Assembly (NCBI RefSeq): GCF_004137085.1
Contig: NZ_QYBC01000025.1
Span: forward strand, 1-64,000
DNA length: 64,000 bases
Source: Lichenibacterium ramalinae
GTDB lineage: Bacteria > Pseudomonadota > Alphaproteobacteria > Rhizobiales > Beijerinckiaceae
Reading direction: 5' to 3'
Under the pieces are notes generated by a model, which searched no databases, had not been told where the DNA came from, and was given only the letters and a program-made list of their open reading frames with translations. A program made the position numbers and the translations under genes. Positions 1 to 8,297 of this stretch are shown here, piece after piece. The stretch's first letter is position 1, and the number at the start of each line of letters is the position of its first letter.

Positions 1-99
1 ATCGCCTTCGCCTGCGGCTTCAGCAGCCAGAGCCACCTGACGCGCGCCTTCAAGGCCGCCACGGGCGTGACGCCGGGGGCCTATCGGGGGCTGCTGTGA
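1..99 (+). CDS. AraC-family transcriptional regulator, C-terminal fragment (cut by window edge)
   Basis: Only the last 32 residues are inside the window. They match the second helix-turn-helix of AraC/XylS regulators: the GFSSQSHLTRAFK stretch followed by GVTPGAYR and a stop. This part of the family binds DNA. The ligand-binding N-terminal half lies upstream of the window, so the inducer and targets cannot be judged. The next gene starts about 160 bp downstream on the same strand and is not obviously linked to it. Confidence 0.85.
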   Translation: MAFACGFSSQSHLTRAFKAATGVTPGAYRGLL

Positions 100-256
100 G
101 AGGGCGGGACGGGCCGGTGGAGACGGCCGCGACGGGTCTTGAACCGATGAGAACTGGCCTGCCCGCATTCCGTTGATCGTGGAGCGCGGCCGGCCTGCGC
201 CGGTTGCCTTCCGGCCGCTTCGACCCCAATCCTGCGGGAAGCGGGGGCGGATAGCG

Positions 257-1357
257 ATGCGGGAGATCGGCGGTATTCAGGTGCTGCGAGGCGTCGCGGC
301 GCTCGGCGTGGTGGCGTTCCATGCCCAGCAGGAACTGACGTGGCGCCACCTCCCCTTGTGGCTGCCGGATCTGCTCATCGGGGCGGCCGGGGTCGACGTT
401 TTTTTCGTCGTGTCGGGCTTCATCATCCTCTACGCATCGGCCCCCCTGTTCGGTCGCGCGGCGTCGGTCATCCTCTTTGCCCGGCGGCGCGTGGCGCGGA
501 TCGTCCCTCTGTATTGGCTGACCCTGGCGGTTTACGCGCTCTACGCCGCCGCGTACCACCTGCCCCCCTACGACCTCCACGCCATCGAGCGCGGGCTGGT
601 GCTGTCGATGCTGTTCGTTCCAGCCCACGACAACGCGCCACTGCTGACGACCGGGTGGACGTTGAACTTCGAGATGTTCTTTTACACGCTCTTCGCACTC
701 GCGTTGCCGTTCGAGCGCCGCCGCGCGGTGGCGGCTTTGTCGGCGGGGCTCGTCGCCTACGGGGTTGCGGGAGTGCTCGGCTGGCTGCCCGGATGGGGCT
801 CGGCCTTGGCAAGCTCACTCCTCTTCGAATTCGTGGCGGGCTTGTGGATTGCCGAGGTCTGCCTATCGGGGGTGCGGCTGTCACGCGTGGGTTCGGTCGC
901 ACTGGTCGGGGGCGGTGTTTTCGCCTTTGCCGTGATCGCGGCCTTCGACTTCGCATCCTATCAGCTGTGGCGCGGGGTCGTGTGGGGTCTGCCCGCCACG
1001 GCGCTCGTGGCAGGATGTGCCTTGGCCACGGGGAGGCAGGCCGGGCGGGTGCGCCGCATCTTCGAGCGGCTCGGGGACGTGTCCTATGCGCTCTACATCG
1101 TGCACTACGTCCTGTTTGGCTTCCTCTCACGCGTGGCGCTGCCGTGGTTCCCAACCGGGCGGCTCGGGGTGATGGCCTACTTCGCCCTGCTGATGGTGGC
1201 GGCGCTCGGCGCAGGGTGGCTCATCCACATCGCCCTTGAGCGGCCGATGTACCGTTGGATGACAGGCCGCCGGCTCCGCCCCACTGGGCCGAAACTGCCC
1301 GAAAGGGGCGCTCTCACCGACCTCGCGCTACCCCGAGTTGGTTTAGAGCGTATTTGA
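257..1357 (+). CDS. acyltransferase 3 family membrane protein (OafA/YrhL type)
   Basis: This is a 366-residue integral membrane protein of the acyltransferase-3 family, which transfers acyl groups to surface polysaccharides or lipids. Family hallmarks are visible: the N-terminal GIQVLRGVAALGVVAFH segment with its conserved His, GVDVFFVVSGFII in the second helix, and YALYIVHYVLFG near the end, with about ten hydrophobic helices between. ATG 257 is chosen over the TTG at 173 because homology begins right after it. The last residues and the TGA stop (1355-1357) lie inside the left end of the IS5-type element that starts near 1346, so the native C-terminus has probably been replaced. The acyl donor and acceptor are unknown. 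Confidence 0.85.
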   Translation: MREIGGIQVLRGVAALGVVAFHAQQELTWRHLPLWLPDLLIGAAGVDVFFVVSGFIILYASAPLFGRAASVILFARRRVARIVPLYWLTLAVYALYAAAYHLPPYDLHAIERGLVLSMLFVPAHDNAPLLTTGWTLNFEMFFYTLFALALPFERRRAVAALSAGLVAYGVAGVLGWLPGWGSALASSLLFEFVAGLWIAEVCLSGVRLSRVGSVALVGGGVFAFAVIAAFDFASYQLWRGVVWGLPATALVAGCALATGRQAGRVRRIFERLGDVSYALYIVHYVLFGFLSRVALPWFPTGRLGVMAYFALLMVAALGAGWLIHIALERPMYRWMTGRRLRPTGPKLPERGALTDLALPRVGLERI

Positions 1358-2248
1358 GAAGGGTTCCCTTGGGGGCTCGGGCGTGATTCGTGAGGGGTCG
1401 GATCGACCCTGTGAGCCGCTGATGATGCCAAGGATGAAGCTGCCGAGAAGGCGGGTCTACGACACCGATCTGAGTGACGGCCAGTGGGCGCTGATCGAGC
1501 CGATGATCCCACTGGCCGCACCTGGCGGTCGTCCGCGCAAAGCCGCGACGCGGGATCTCGTCGACGCCATTCTCTATGTCCTGCGTGCCGGCGGTAGCTG
1601 GCGCCTGCTGCCACACGATCTCCCACCATGGCAGACGGTCTACCACTACCTCCGCCGTTGGCAGCGGGAAGGCGTGTGGAACCGGGTCCACCATGCGCTG
1701 GTGATGGCGGATCGCGAACGGGTCGGCCGCGAGCCCTCGCCAAGCGCGGCCATCCTCGACAGCCAGTCGGTTCGCACCGCCGATCAAAGGGGAGGTCGAA
1801 AGGCTATGACGCCGGCAAGAAAATCAGCGGACGCAAGCGCCACATCCTGACCGACACCGACGGCCACCTGCTCGCCGTACATGTCCATGGCGCCGACATC
1901 CAGGACCGGGACGGCAGCAAAGGCGCGCTGAAGCGCTCGCGAGCGCGTTTCCCTTCGTGCAGCGTGTCTATGCCGATGGCGGCTATGCGGGGCGCCTCGT
2001 CGGATGGGCAAAGGACAAGACCTTCATCGTCCTGGAGATCATTCGCCGGAAGGCGATGGTCAAGAGCTTCGAGGTTCTGCCGCGCCGCTGGGTCGTCGAA
2101 CGGACCTTCGCCTGGATCATGAAGAACCGCCGCTTCGCGCGCGACTGCGAGCGACCCACCAGCGTTGCTGAAACGCTCATCGTCATCGCGGCCTGCGCCA
2201 CGCTCGTCAGGCGTTGGACGTGACAAGAAGCGGCCTTCTCAAACGCTC
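1346..2248 (+). mobile_element. IS5-family insertion sequence (IS427/IS1031-like), about 0.9 kb
   Basis: The element is bounded by imperfect inverted repeats: GAGCGTATTTGAGAAGG at 1346-1362 and, on the other strand, GAGCGTTTGAGAAGG ending at 2248. It carries one transposase region that is split over three frames. The size of about 900 bp and the GAGCGT...GAGAAGG ends fit the IS5 family. The flanking triplets are TTA on the left and TCA on the right; both fit the TNA target of the IS1031 group but they differ, so no clean target duplication remains. The insertion lies in the 3' end of the acyltransferase gene. Confidence 0.85.
1422..2223 (+). pseudogene. IS5-family transposase, interrupted by two frame changes
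   Basis: The first segment (from ATG 1422 or the upstream GTG 1383) encodes the DUF4096-type N-terminal region (YDTDLSDGQWALIEPMIP and [16 protein letters not shown]). The frame then steps back by one base near 1796-1802, in a CGAAAGG context, and continues with [20 protein letters not shown] second step near 1945-1955 leads to [18 protein letters not shown] and ends with [18 protein letters not shown]. The DDE residues are therefore spread over three frames. IS5-group elements can use one programmed frameshift; two changes and only a short A-run suggest an inactive copy, though the first site could be programmed. Confidence 0.8.
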
Positions 2249-2363
2249 TCAGGTGGACGCTCCATGGGCCAGGGTCTCCACGGAAGCGCCACGACGACAG
2301 AGGCAGTCCCTCGCGCGATCCAATGACGTCAAAAGAGCGTGAGGGCCTTGGCCTGTCCGGCGG

Positions 2364-3095
2364 TCAGAAGCGGTAGCCGATGCCGCCGGTCACCAGTACG
2401 ATGTCGCTGTGCAGACGCGTCTTGAGCGGCAGGACCGCTGGACCGCCCGGGACAGGTGCGGCGAGCCCCGACATGCGCTGTGCGACCCAGGCGTCCTTGA
2501 TGTCGACGAACAGGCTCCATCGATCGTCGAGGTCGACGTCGACACCCCCGACCACGGCGCCCCCGACGCCGTCACGCAGGACGGGTTGGGCGATGGCGCC
2601 CGGGGCGTTGTGGAACACGACCGCGTAGGCCAAGCCGCCGCCGAGGTAGGGGTGGAGCCGGCCGTAGTCGAAGTGATAATGAGCCGTCGTCGTGATCGCG
2701 CCGACCCGCTCCCGCGCCAGGGTTCCGAAAGGAGCCAGCACGCCGGTGCCTTTCTCGGCGAGTTTCGGGGGCCAGCCACCCGAGATCGAGACCGCGATCT
2801 GCCGCGTGAAGAAATAGCCCGCTTCGGCGGCTGCGGTCACGACCGGACCCGTCTTCAGGCCACCGCCGATCACGGGCTGGCCAGCGATGCTGGCTCCGCC
2901 CAGGCCCTGGTCGAAGAAGGCGCCGGTCGCGCCGAGACGCACGAACACCGGACGGAACGGAGCCGGCGCGTCGGAGGCGATCGCCATCTGTGCCGGAACG
3001 TCGGCGGCCTGCGCGGGGCGGTCGAAACTGGCCGAGCCCATCAGCAACAAGACAGCCAGCCGCGAATGGGCTTTGGGACGTCGGACCATGAACAA
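2364..3095 (-). CDS. OmpW-like outer membrane beta-barrel protein
   Basis: The product is 243 residues with an N-terminal signal peptide (basic MVRRPK, hydrophobic core, then AQA-AD). The mature part looks like a small eight-stranded barrel: alternating hydrophobic and polar strands, HYHFDYGRLHPYLGGGLAY in the middle and a C-terminal GGIGYRF ending in Phe, the usual signal for outer membrane assembly. HPYLGGGLAY and VDIKDAW resemble the OmpW family. It probably forms a narrow hydrophobic channel, but the substrate is unknown. It is transcribed alone, away from its neighbours. It could also be a distant member of another small-barrel family. Confidence 0.75.
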   Translation of the reverse strand: MFMVRRPKAHSRLAVLLLMGSASFDRPAQAADVPAQMAIASDAPAPFRPVFVRLGATGAFFDQGLGGASIAGQPVIGGGLKTGPVVTAAAEAGYFFTRQIAVSISGGWPPKLAEKGTGVLAPFGTLARERVGAITTTAHYHFDYGRLHPYLGGGLAYAVVFHNAPGAIAQPVLRDGVGGAVVGGVDVDLDDRWSLFVDIKDAWVAQRMSGLAAPVPGGPAVLPLKTRLHSDIVLVTGGIGYRF

Positions 3096-3386
3096 GCCTG
3101 AAGTTGTCTGCGGTTCGCGCGACCCGACGCACCGGGCCCACGCGCCAGATGTGAAGAACCAGAAGTCTTAAGATGCAGCGTAGGTCGCCGAACCTGTCCC
3201 AGGCCTTTGCCGGACCTCGACAGGCCAGAGCCTTCGCGTCGGTCACGGCTGCGGTCGACACCCCTGCGACCGAGCGACGGGCGGTTGTCCGTCGCCCATC
3301 CCGGCCTTGCATTCGCAACGGCTGGACGGGGCGCATGCGGCCTTGGCCCGCGCCGTCTCCGGACAGCGTCTTCACGCCGCAGACCA
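3096..3386. other. non-coding stretch upstream of the OmpW-like gene
   Basis: Nothing convincing was seen here. Short open frames exist on both strands but show neither family similarity nor a good ribosome-binding site. The left part should hold the promoter of the leftward OmpW-like gene. The stretch is followed by an inverted copy of the 107-bp repeat and then by the DUF2147 gene. Confidence 0.4.
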
Positions 3387-3491
3387 AGAGCAGATCGCGA
3401 TCAGGTCGCGTCACCTGATCGCGTGAAGGTGATCGCAAAACATGCCACTAGAGCTGAAGTCGCGAGCCAAGGCGAGCGGCGACGGCTCTAG
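3387..3491 (-). repeat. 107-bp palindromic intergenic repeat, family A, copy 1 (reverse orientation)
   Basis: Read on the minus strand this matches four other copies in the window (18167, 18271, 25758, 38793). Each copy has two hairpins. The first is bounded by CTAGAGC and GCTCTAG about 43 bp apart, with GTCGC/GCGAC inside the stem. The second contains GATCAGGT and ACCTGATC around a short loop. The inverted-repeat ends beginning at CTAG and the lack of coding capacity suggest a MITE- or REP-like element. This copy keeps CTAG only at its right end and has small changes in the middle. Confidence 0.8.
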
Positions 3492-3592
3492 CCCGCTCCG
3501 GGCGTCGCCGTCACCGCGACGGTGCGAGTTCTTTACGCTTGCCGCGTAAGGTCCTGGCGACCCACCGACGCCTCCTCGCACCTGTTCATCTC

Positions 3593-3976
3593 ATGCCTTG
3601 TCCAAGAAGCTTGATCAGCGGTCTCGTGCTGTCCACGGTCTGGTTCGGCAGTTGCGCGGCCGGCACAGCGGGTGCGGAAGGCGTCTGGACGCGCGAGGAC
3701 GGCGCGGGCAGCGTGCGGATCGCCCGCTGCGGGGACGCGCTCTGCGGGCACATCGTCTGGCTCAGGGATGCCGCCGGGCCGGGCCGCATGGGCGATCGGG
3801 TCTTCTACGACATGAAGGCGTCGGCAGCCGATCGGTGGTCGGGCTCGGCCCACAACCCGGAGGATGGACGCGACTACGCCGGGACCATGGTCCTGGCGGG
3901 CGATCGGCTCGTGACGGAAGGCTGTGCTCTCGGCGGCCTCGTCTGCAAGACCGTGCGCTTCCTCCGCCGGCCCTGA
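3593..3976 (+). CDS. DUF2147 family exported protein
   Basis: This is a 127-residue protein with a short signal peptide (MPCPRSLISGLVLSTVWFG, cleavage near AGA-EG). The mature part carries the DUF2147 pattern: GVWTREDGAGSVRIARCG, then LCGHIVWL, an NPEDGRDYAG-type loop, and the paired LCGHI and GGLVCKTVRF cysteine contexts. DUF2147 proteins are small periplasmic or outer-membrane-associated beta proteins of unknown biochemical role. ATG 3593 gives the signal peptide directly. The P450 gene follows 69 bp downstream on the same strand, so co-transcription is possible but not shown. Confidence 0.8.
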   Translation: MPCPRSLISGLVLSTVWFGSCAAGTAGAEGVWTREDGAGSVRIARCGDALCGHIVWLRDAAGPGRMGDRVFYDMKASAADRWSGSAHNPEDGRDYAGTMVLAGDRLVTEGCALGGLVCKTVRFLRRP

Positions 3977-4045
3977 ACCCGACGACGAGGGCGAAGCCTC
4001 GATCGGTCCCTGGCCCGCGCGACGCAGGCCGCTGAAAGGTCCACC

Positions 4046-5449
4046 ATGTTGCTTTCCGCCGGCAAGCTTCAGGTTTGCTCGACACGTTCCACGACGCCGC
4101 TGGCGCAGGTCGGCGCGATCGCTCGGCTGCCCATGCAGATCGCCACGATGGTGCGAAGCCTCATCGACGTGTGGCCGGACGCGGTCTACTCGAAGGCGCT
4201 GGTCGAGACGCGACTGCTGGGGCGCACCACCGTCTTCGTCACGGACCCTCGGCTGATCCGGACCTTGCTGGTCGACCACGCGGATGCGCTGGCACGGGAG
4301 GAGGTCGCCCAGCGGGCCCTGGTGCCGGCGCTGGGGAATGGCATCCTCACCAGCGATGGGGCCGCTTGGCGCCTGCAGAGACGCACCGTCGCTTCGGCCT
4401 TCAGGCCGGACTGCATCCGCGCGCTGGTGCCTCGCATGCATGAGGCCGCCCGAAGGACCAGCGAGCGCTGGTCGCGCCGCAGCCCGCACGAACCGTTCGA
4501 CCTGCTCAAGGACATGATGCGGACAGCGCTCGACATCGTCCTGGCGGCCCTCGTGTCGGGCGACAGCGCGCTCGACGTCGATGCCTTCGAGCAGGCGCTG
4601 GAGACCTACATCGGCACCACCAACTGGAAGATGGCCTATGCCATGGTGGGCGTGCCATCCTGGGTCCCGCATCCCCGCCAGGGGACGGGGGCCGAGGCGG
4701 CGGCGGCCTCCCGGGCCGCGATGGCCGCCATCGTGGCACGTCGGAGGACCTCGGGCGTGCAGGGCACGGACCTGCTCGGGATGCTGCTCGGGGCCCGCGA
4801 CCCGGAGACCGGCACGCCGATGGACGACGCCGCCATCGTCGACAATCTCCTGACGTTCATCGCCGCCGGCCACGAAACGACGGCCCTCGCGCTCACCTGG
4901 ACCTTGCGGCTGCTGCACGACCATCCGGAGGTCGAGCGGCGGGTCCTGGACGAGATCGAGGTGATCCGCCCCGATTTCACCGGCGATCCCGCCTGCGTCG
5001 ATCGCCTCGTCTACACCCGGCAGGTGCTGATGGAGAGCATGCGGCTGTTTCCTCCCGCGCCGTTGATCGTTCGCCGGACGACCCGCCCGGTGCCGCTGGA
5101 CGGGACGACCGTGCAGGCCGGCAGCTCGGTCCACATCCCGATCTACGCCCTCCACCGCCAGGAACGCCTGTGGCCCCGTGCCCAGACCTTCGACCCCGAT
5201 CGTTTCGCGCCCGGTCCTGCGGCCGAACGGGAGCGCTTCGCCTACATGCCCTTCGGCGCGGGGCCGCGGGTGTGCATCGGCGCCGGGCTGGCGATGACGG
5301 AAGCCCTGGTCGTGCTGGCCAGCCTCCTCCCGAGCTACCGGCTGCGCCCCCGGCAGGCTACGCCGCCCCGCCCAGAGATGCGCATCACGTTGCGCCCCGC
5401 GGGTGGCATGTCGGTCACGATCGCGCGTCGCGGGTCCAGCCATGGGTAA
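4046..5449 (+). CDS. cytochrome P450
   Basis: The 467-residue soluble P450 has all core motifs. The I-helix oxygen-binding AAGHETTALALTW is near residue 272, the K-helix ESMRL supplies ExxR, and the haem loop FGAGPRVCIG has its Cys ligand at about residue 410. There is no N-terminal anchor, as expected for a bacterial class I enzyme that needs separate ferredoxin partners; none is encoded nearby. The overall look (long, AGHETT, fatty-acid-type K-helix) resembles CYP102/CYP4-like bacterial P450s, so a lipid or terpenoid substrate is possible but not established. Its stop codon overlaps the start of the GGDEF/EAL gene, a sign of translational coupling. Confidence 0.9.
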   Translation: MLLSAGKLQVCSTRSTTPLAQVGAIARLPMQIATMVRSLIDVWPDAVYSKALVETRLLGRTTVFVTDPRLIRTLLVDHADALAREEVAQRALVPALGNGILTSDGAAWRLQRRTVASAFRPDCIRALVPRMHEAARRTSERWSRRSPHEPFDLLKDMMRTALDIVLAALVSGDSALDVDAFEQALETYIGTTNWKMAYAMVGVPSWVPHPRQGTGAEAAAASRAAMAAIVARRRTSGVQGTDLLGMLLGARDPETGTPMDDAAIVDNLLTFIAAGHETTALALTWTLRLLHDHPEVERRVLDEIEVIRPDFTGDPACVDRLVYTRQVLMESMRLFPPAPLIVRRTTRPVPLDGTTVQAGSSVHIPIYALHRQERLWPRAQTFDPDRFAPGPAAERERFAYMPFGAGPRVCIGAGLAMTEALVVLASLLPSYRLRPRQATPPRPEMRITLRPAGGMSVTIARRGSSHG

Positions 5450-7784
5450 GCCGGACCGACACGAGACGCCGATCCTGGCGGCGCTCGTCCACGAGACCGT
5501 GGTGGTGGCGAACTATTCCTCGATCGCCCACGTCGCCATCGCCCTGTCGATGAGCGTCTTCTTCTGGCAGAGCGCGCCCAAGCCCTATCTGATCTTCCTG
5601 GCGGCGGCCATGAGCGTCACCAATGCCGTCACGATCGCGCTCGCGATCAAGTTCAAGGACGCCATCCCCCAATCCAGTCCCTCGACGATCGAGCGCGGAC
5701 GCCGCTTCGCGATCGGCCTCGCCTTCACGGTGGGGGCGATCTGGTCGACGATGCCCTACGCGCTGTTCAAGGATGCCGACGGTGGGCACCAACAGATCGT
5801 GATCGCCACCGCGGCGGGTCTCGTGTCCGACGCCTTCGTCGTCGGCCCCCTGCTGGCCGTCTCCATGGCCCTGGTGATCCCCATCGTGGCCGGCTCGGCC
5901 ATAACTCTGTGCGTGCTGCAGCCGCCCTATTTCGAATACATCTCCGTCCTGCTGGCCATCTACGCGATCTTCGTCTTCGCCAGCCAGCGTCGCCTCGCGC
6001 GCTACGCCCGGGAGCGGATCCACGATCGCCTGCTGGTCGCCGAACAGGGCCAGACCATCGCGTTGCTCCTCAACGACTTCGAGGAAGGCGCGAGCGACTG
6101 GCTGTGGGAAACCGACGTCGAAGGCCGCCTGAGACACGCGCCCGCCCGCATGGCGGCCGCGCTGGGGTGCCGGATCGAGGACATCCAGGGCCAGGTCCTC
6201 GTCGCGGTCCTTGCGCGGCACACCCGCGGTGGTGACCCCGATGGCACGGTCGCGGCCGTCGCCCGGGCCATGGCCGGCCGCGACGCCCTCCAGGCCGCGA
6301 CGCTGGCGTTGCGGATCGAGGGGATCGATCGCTGGTGGACCTTGAACGGCAAGCCGTACTTCTCCCTCGGCGGGGAATTCCGGGGCTATCGCGGCGTGGG
6401 ATCCGACGTGACCCGCGATCGCGAGGCGGAGCTCCGCATCGGCTATATCGCGACCCATGACGTGCTGACCGGCCTGTCCAATCGCGCGGCCTTCCAGGAC
6501 GCGCTCGCCACGGCCTGCGAGAGCGCCGATACCTGCGCGGCCGCGCTGCTCTGCATCGACCTCGACGGGTTCAAGGCCGTGAACGACCGGTACGGGCACG
6601 GCACCGGGGACATGCTGCTGGTTTCGGTCGCGAAGCTGCTGCAGGAACTCGCCCCGCGGGACGCCATGGTGAGCAGGCTCGGCGGCGATGAGTTCGCCAT
6701 CCTGCTGACGGGCCAGGGACGGGGCGAGGCCGAAGCGCTCGCCACGGCCCTGGTGGCCCGCGTCGGCATGCCGTTTCGCATCGAGACCGAGCTTCTGGCC
6801 ATCGGGGCGAGCGTCGGCGTCGCGGTCGCGCCCGAGGACGCGACCGATGCCGCGAAGCTCCTGGCGCGCGCCGATCTCGCCCTCTACAGCGCGAAGCAGG
6901 CGGGGAAGGGCCGGGCGGAGCACTACGACGTCATGCTCGATGAGCGCCTCGCGCGGCGCCGGCGCCTGGACCGGGACATGCGCCAAGCTTTGACCGACGG
7001 CGGCTTCGAGCTCCACTACCAGCCGCAGATCCGCCTGTCGGACGAGAGCGTCAAGGGCTTCGAGGCGCTGCTGCGCTGGCACCACGACGCCGAAGGCTGG
7101 ATCTCCCCGGCCGAGATCATCCCGATCGCCGAGGCGACTGGCTTCATCGTCGAGATCGGGCGCTGGGCGCTGCATAAGGCCTGCGTGGATGCCCTGGCGT
7201 GGCAGGGTCGGCGCGTCGCCGTCAACATATCGTCCAATCACTTCAAGCTCCCCGACTTCGTCGAGAACGTCTTCGAGGTGCTCGACGTCACCGGATTGTC
7301 CCCACAACTGCTCGAGATCGAAATCACCGAGTCCATTCTGTTGGATCGCAGCTACGACGTCCTGGGTAACCTGGCACGCTTGCGGGTCCGCGGGGTGCGG
7401 ATCGCGCTCGACGATTTCGGAACGGGATATTCGTCGCTGAGCTACCTCACGAGCTTCTCGTTCGACACGATCAAGATCGATCAGTCGTTCATCCGCAACC
7501 TTCGCGACCGTCCGGAAAGCGCCGCCGTGGTGGAAGCCGTCACGCTGATGGCTCGGGCCCTCTCCATGGAGGTCACGGCCGAAGGGGTCGAAGACGTCGA
7601 GCAGTTGAACCTGCTCCTGTCCAAGCGGTGCGACAACGTCCAAGGGTACCTCTACGGACGCGCCCAGCCCCTGTGCGCGCTGCCCCAAACCCTGCTGCAG
7701 ATCCCGCAATATAGACAGGACGCCCGCTGGGTCGAGATGCCCGCCGTCGATGACCTGAATGCGCGGGTCGTTCGAAGCGCCTAG
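5442..7784 (+). CDS. membrane-anchored GGDEF-EAL cyclic-di-GMP turnover protein
   Basis: From ATG 5442 the protein has 780 residues; this ATG overlaps the P450 stop by eight bases and is preferred to the GTG at 5403. Residues 25-185 form about five hydrophobic segments, residues 205-335 a PAS-like sensor region, then a GGDEF domain with intact RLGGDEFAILL, then an EAL domain with EALLRW, EITES, DDFGTGYSSL and KIDQSFI. Both the cyclase and phosphodiesterase catalytic signatures are present, so it could make or degrade cyclic-di-GMP; which activity dominates cannot be read. No clear RxxD inhibitory site was seen before GGDEF. The TAG stop lies in the first bases of a palindromic repeat that may end transcription. 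Confidence 0.92.
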   Translation: MGKPDRHETPILAALVHETVVVANYSSIAHVAIALSMSVFFWQSAPKPYLIFLAAAMSVTNAVTIALAIKFKDAIPQSSPSTIERGRRFAIGLAFTVGAIWSTMPYALFKDADGGHQQIVIATAAGLVSDAFVVGPLLAVSMALVIPIVAGSAITLCVLQPPYFEYISVLLAIYAIFVFASQRRLARYARERIHDRLLVAEQGQTIALLLNDFEEGASDWLWETDVEGRLRHAPARMAAALGCRIEDIQGQVLVAVLARHTRGGDPDGTVAAVARAMAGRDALQAATLALRIEGIDRWWTLNGKPYFSLGGEFRGYRGVGSDVTRDREAELRIGYIATHDVLTGLSNRAAFQDALATACESADTCAAALLCIDLDGFKAVNDRYGHGTGDMLLVSVAKLLQELAPRDAMVSRLGGDEFAILLTGQGRGEAEALATALVARVGMPFRIETELLAIGASVGVAVAPEDATDAAKLLARADLALYSAKQAGKGRAEHYDVMLDERLARRRRLDRDMRQALTDGGFELHYQPQIRLSDESVKGFEALLRWHHDAEGWISPAEIIPIAEATGFIVEIGRWALHKACVDALAWQGRRVAVNISSNHFKLPDFVENVFEVLDVTGLSPQLLEIEITESILLDRSYDVLGNLARLRVRGVRIALDDFGTGYSSLSYLTSFSFDTIKIDQSFIRNLRDRPESAAVVEAVTLMARALSMEVTAEGVEDVEQLNLLLSKRCDNVQGYLYGRAQPLCALPQTLLQIPQYRQDARWVEMPAVDDLNARVVRSA

Positions 7785-7880
7785 AGCAGTGTCGGCTTGC
7801 TCCGAGTCGCCGTGGCGACTCCGAGCCGACGACACTGCTCTCGATTCGAGAGCTGGAGCGAAAGCGCTCCAGGCGTCGAC
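7783..7880 (+). repeat. palindromic intergenic repeat, family B, copy 1
   Basis: A long imperfect palindrome runs from AGAGCAGTGTCGGCT to GACACTGCTCT (7783-7841) around a CGAGTCGCC/GGCGACTC core. It is followed by a shorter hairpin, CTGGAGCG...CGCTCCAG. The same arrangement occurs at 43500-43608. It begins inside the stop codon of the GGDEF/EAL gene and could act as a transcription terminator or mRNA 3'-end stabiliser. The ends resemble family A repeats (TAGAGC), which suggests a related origin. Confidence 0.75.
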
Positions 7881-8297
7881 CGTGAACCGGCGACCACTGT
7901 GGATATCGTGTCGGAGCCGGCAGGCCCCAAGTCGCGCGGCGCAGCATGACACGAGCGCATCTCGTGACGGCCGGACCAGCCACGGAGCGGACCCACCGAG
8001 CGCGGTCCCTCTGAACCGTTCCGACCGGGAAGGCGCGCCGGTCGTGATGGTCCTCGGCAACGGCGTCATGACCGGCGAGACCTTGCCCATGGGTCGCGGC
8101 GCACGCTGGGTTCGACCTGCCCGATCCGCGACCACGCTCCACGGCGCTGACCGGCCAAGGCCCGCTTCCGGGAACGCCGCGAGTGGGCGTGTCCGACGAC
8201 GTCGGGTCGATCGCCGAATGCGACGACGGGACGGCGTCACCGTCCCACAGTCGTCCCATGCGGCGGCCCTGGCCGGGCTTATGAGGCGGCCTGACGA
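7881..8297. other. 417-bp stretch without a recognisable gene
   Basis: This lies between the convergent GGDEF/EAL and xthA genes. Open frames cross it on both strands, but they are high-GC shadows without family similarity. No clear hairpin beyond the adjoining family B repeat was found. Confidence 0.4.

Noticed and set aside
1346-2248. Active transposon with a single programmed frameshift
   Set aside because: Two separate frame changes are needed to join the conserved segments, and the target duplication is not clean, so an inactive copy is more likely.
5415-8240. Very long open frame antisense to the GGDEF/EAL gene
   Set aside because: High-GC DNA gives long antisense frames. The product is a Gln/Asp/Arg-rich mirror sequence without any domain, while the sense strand encodes intact GGDEF and EAL motifs.
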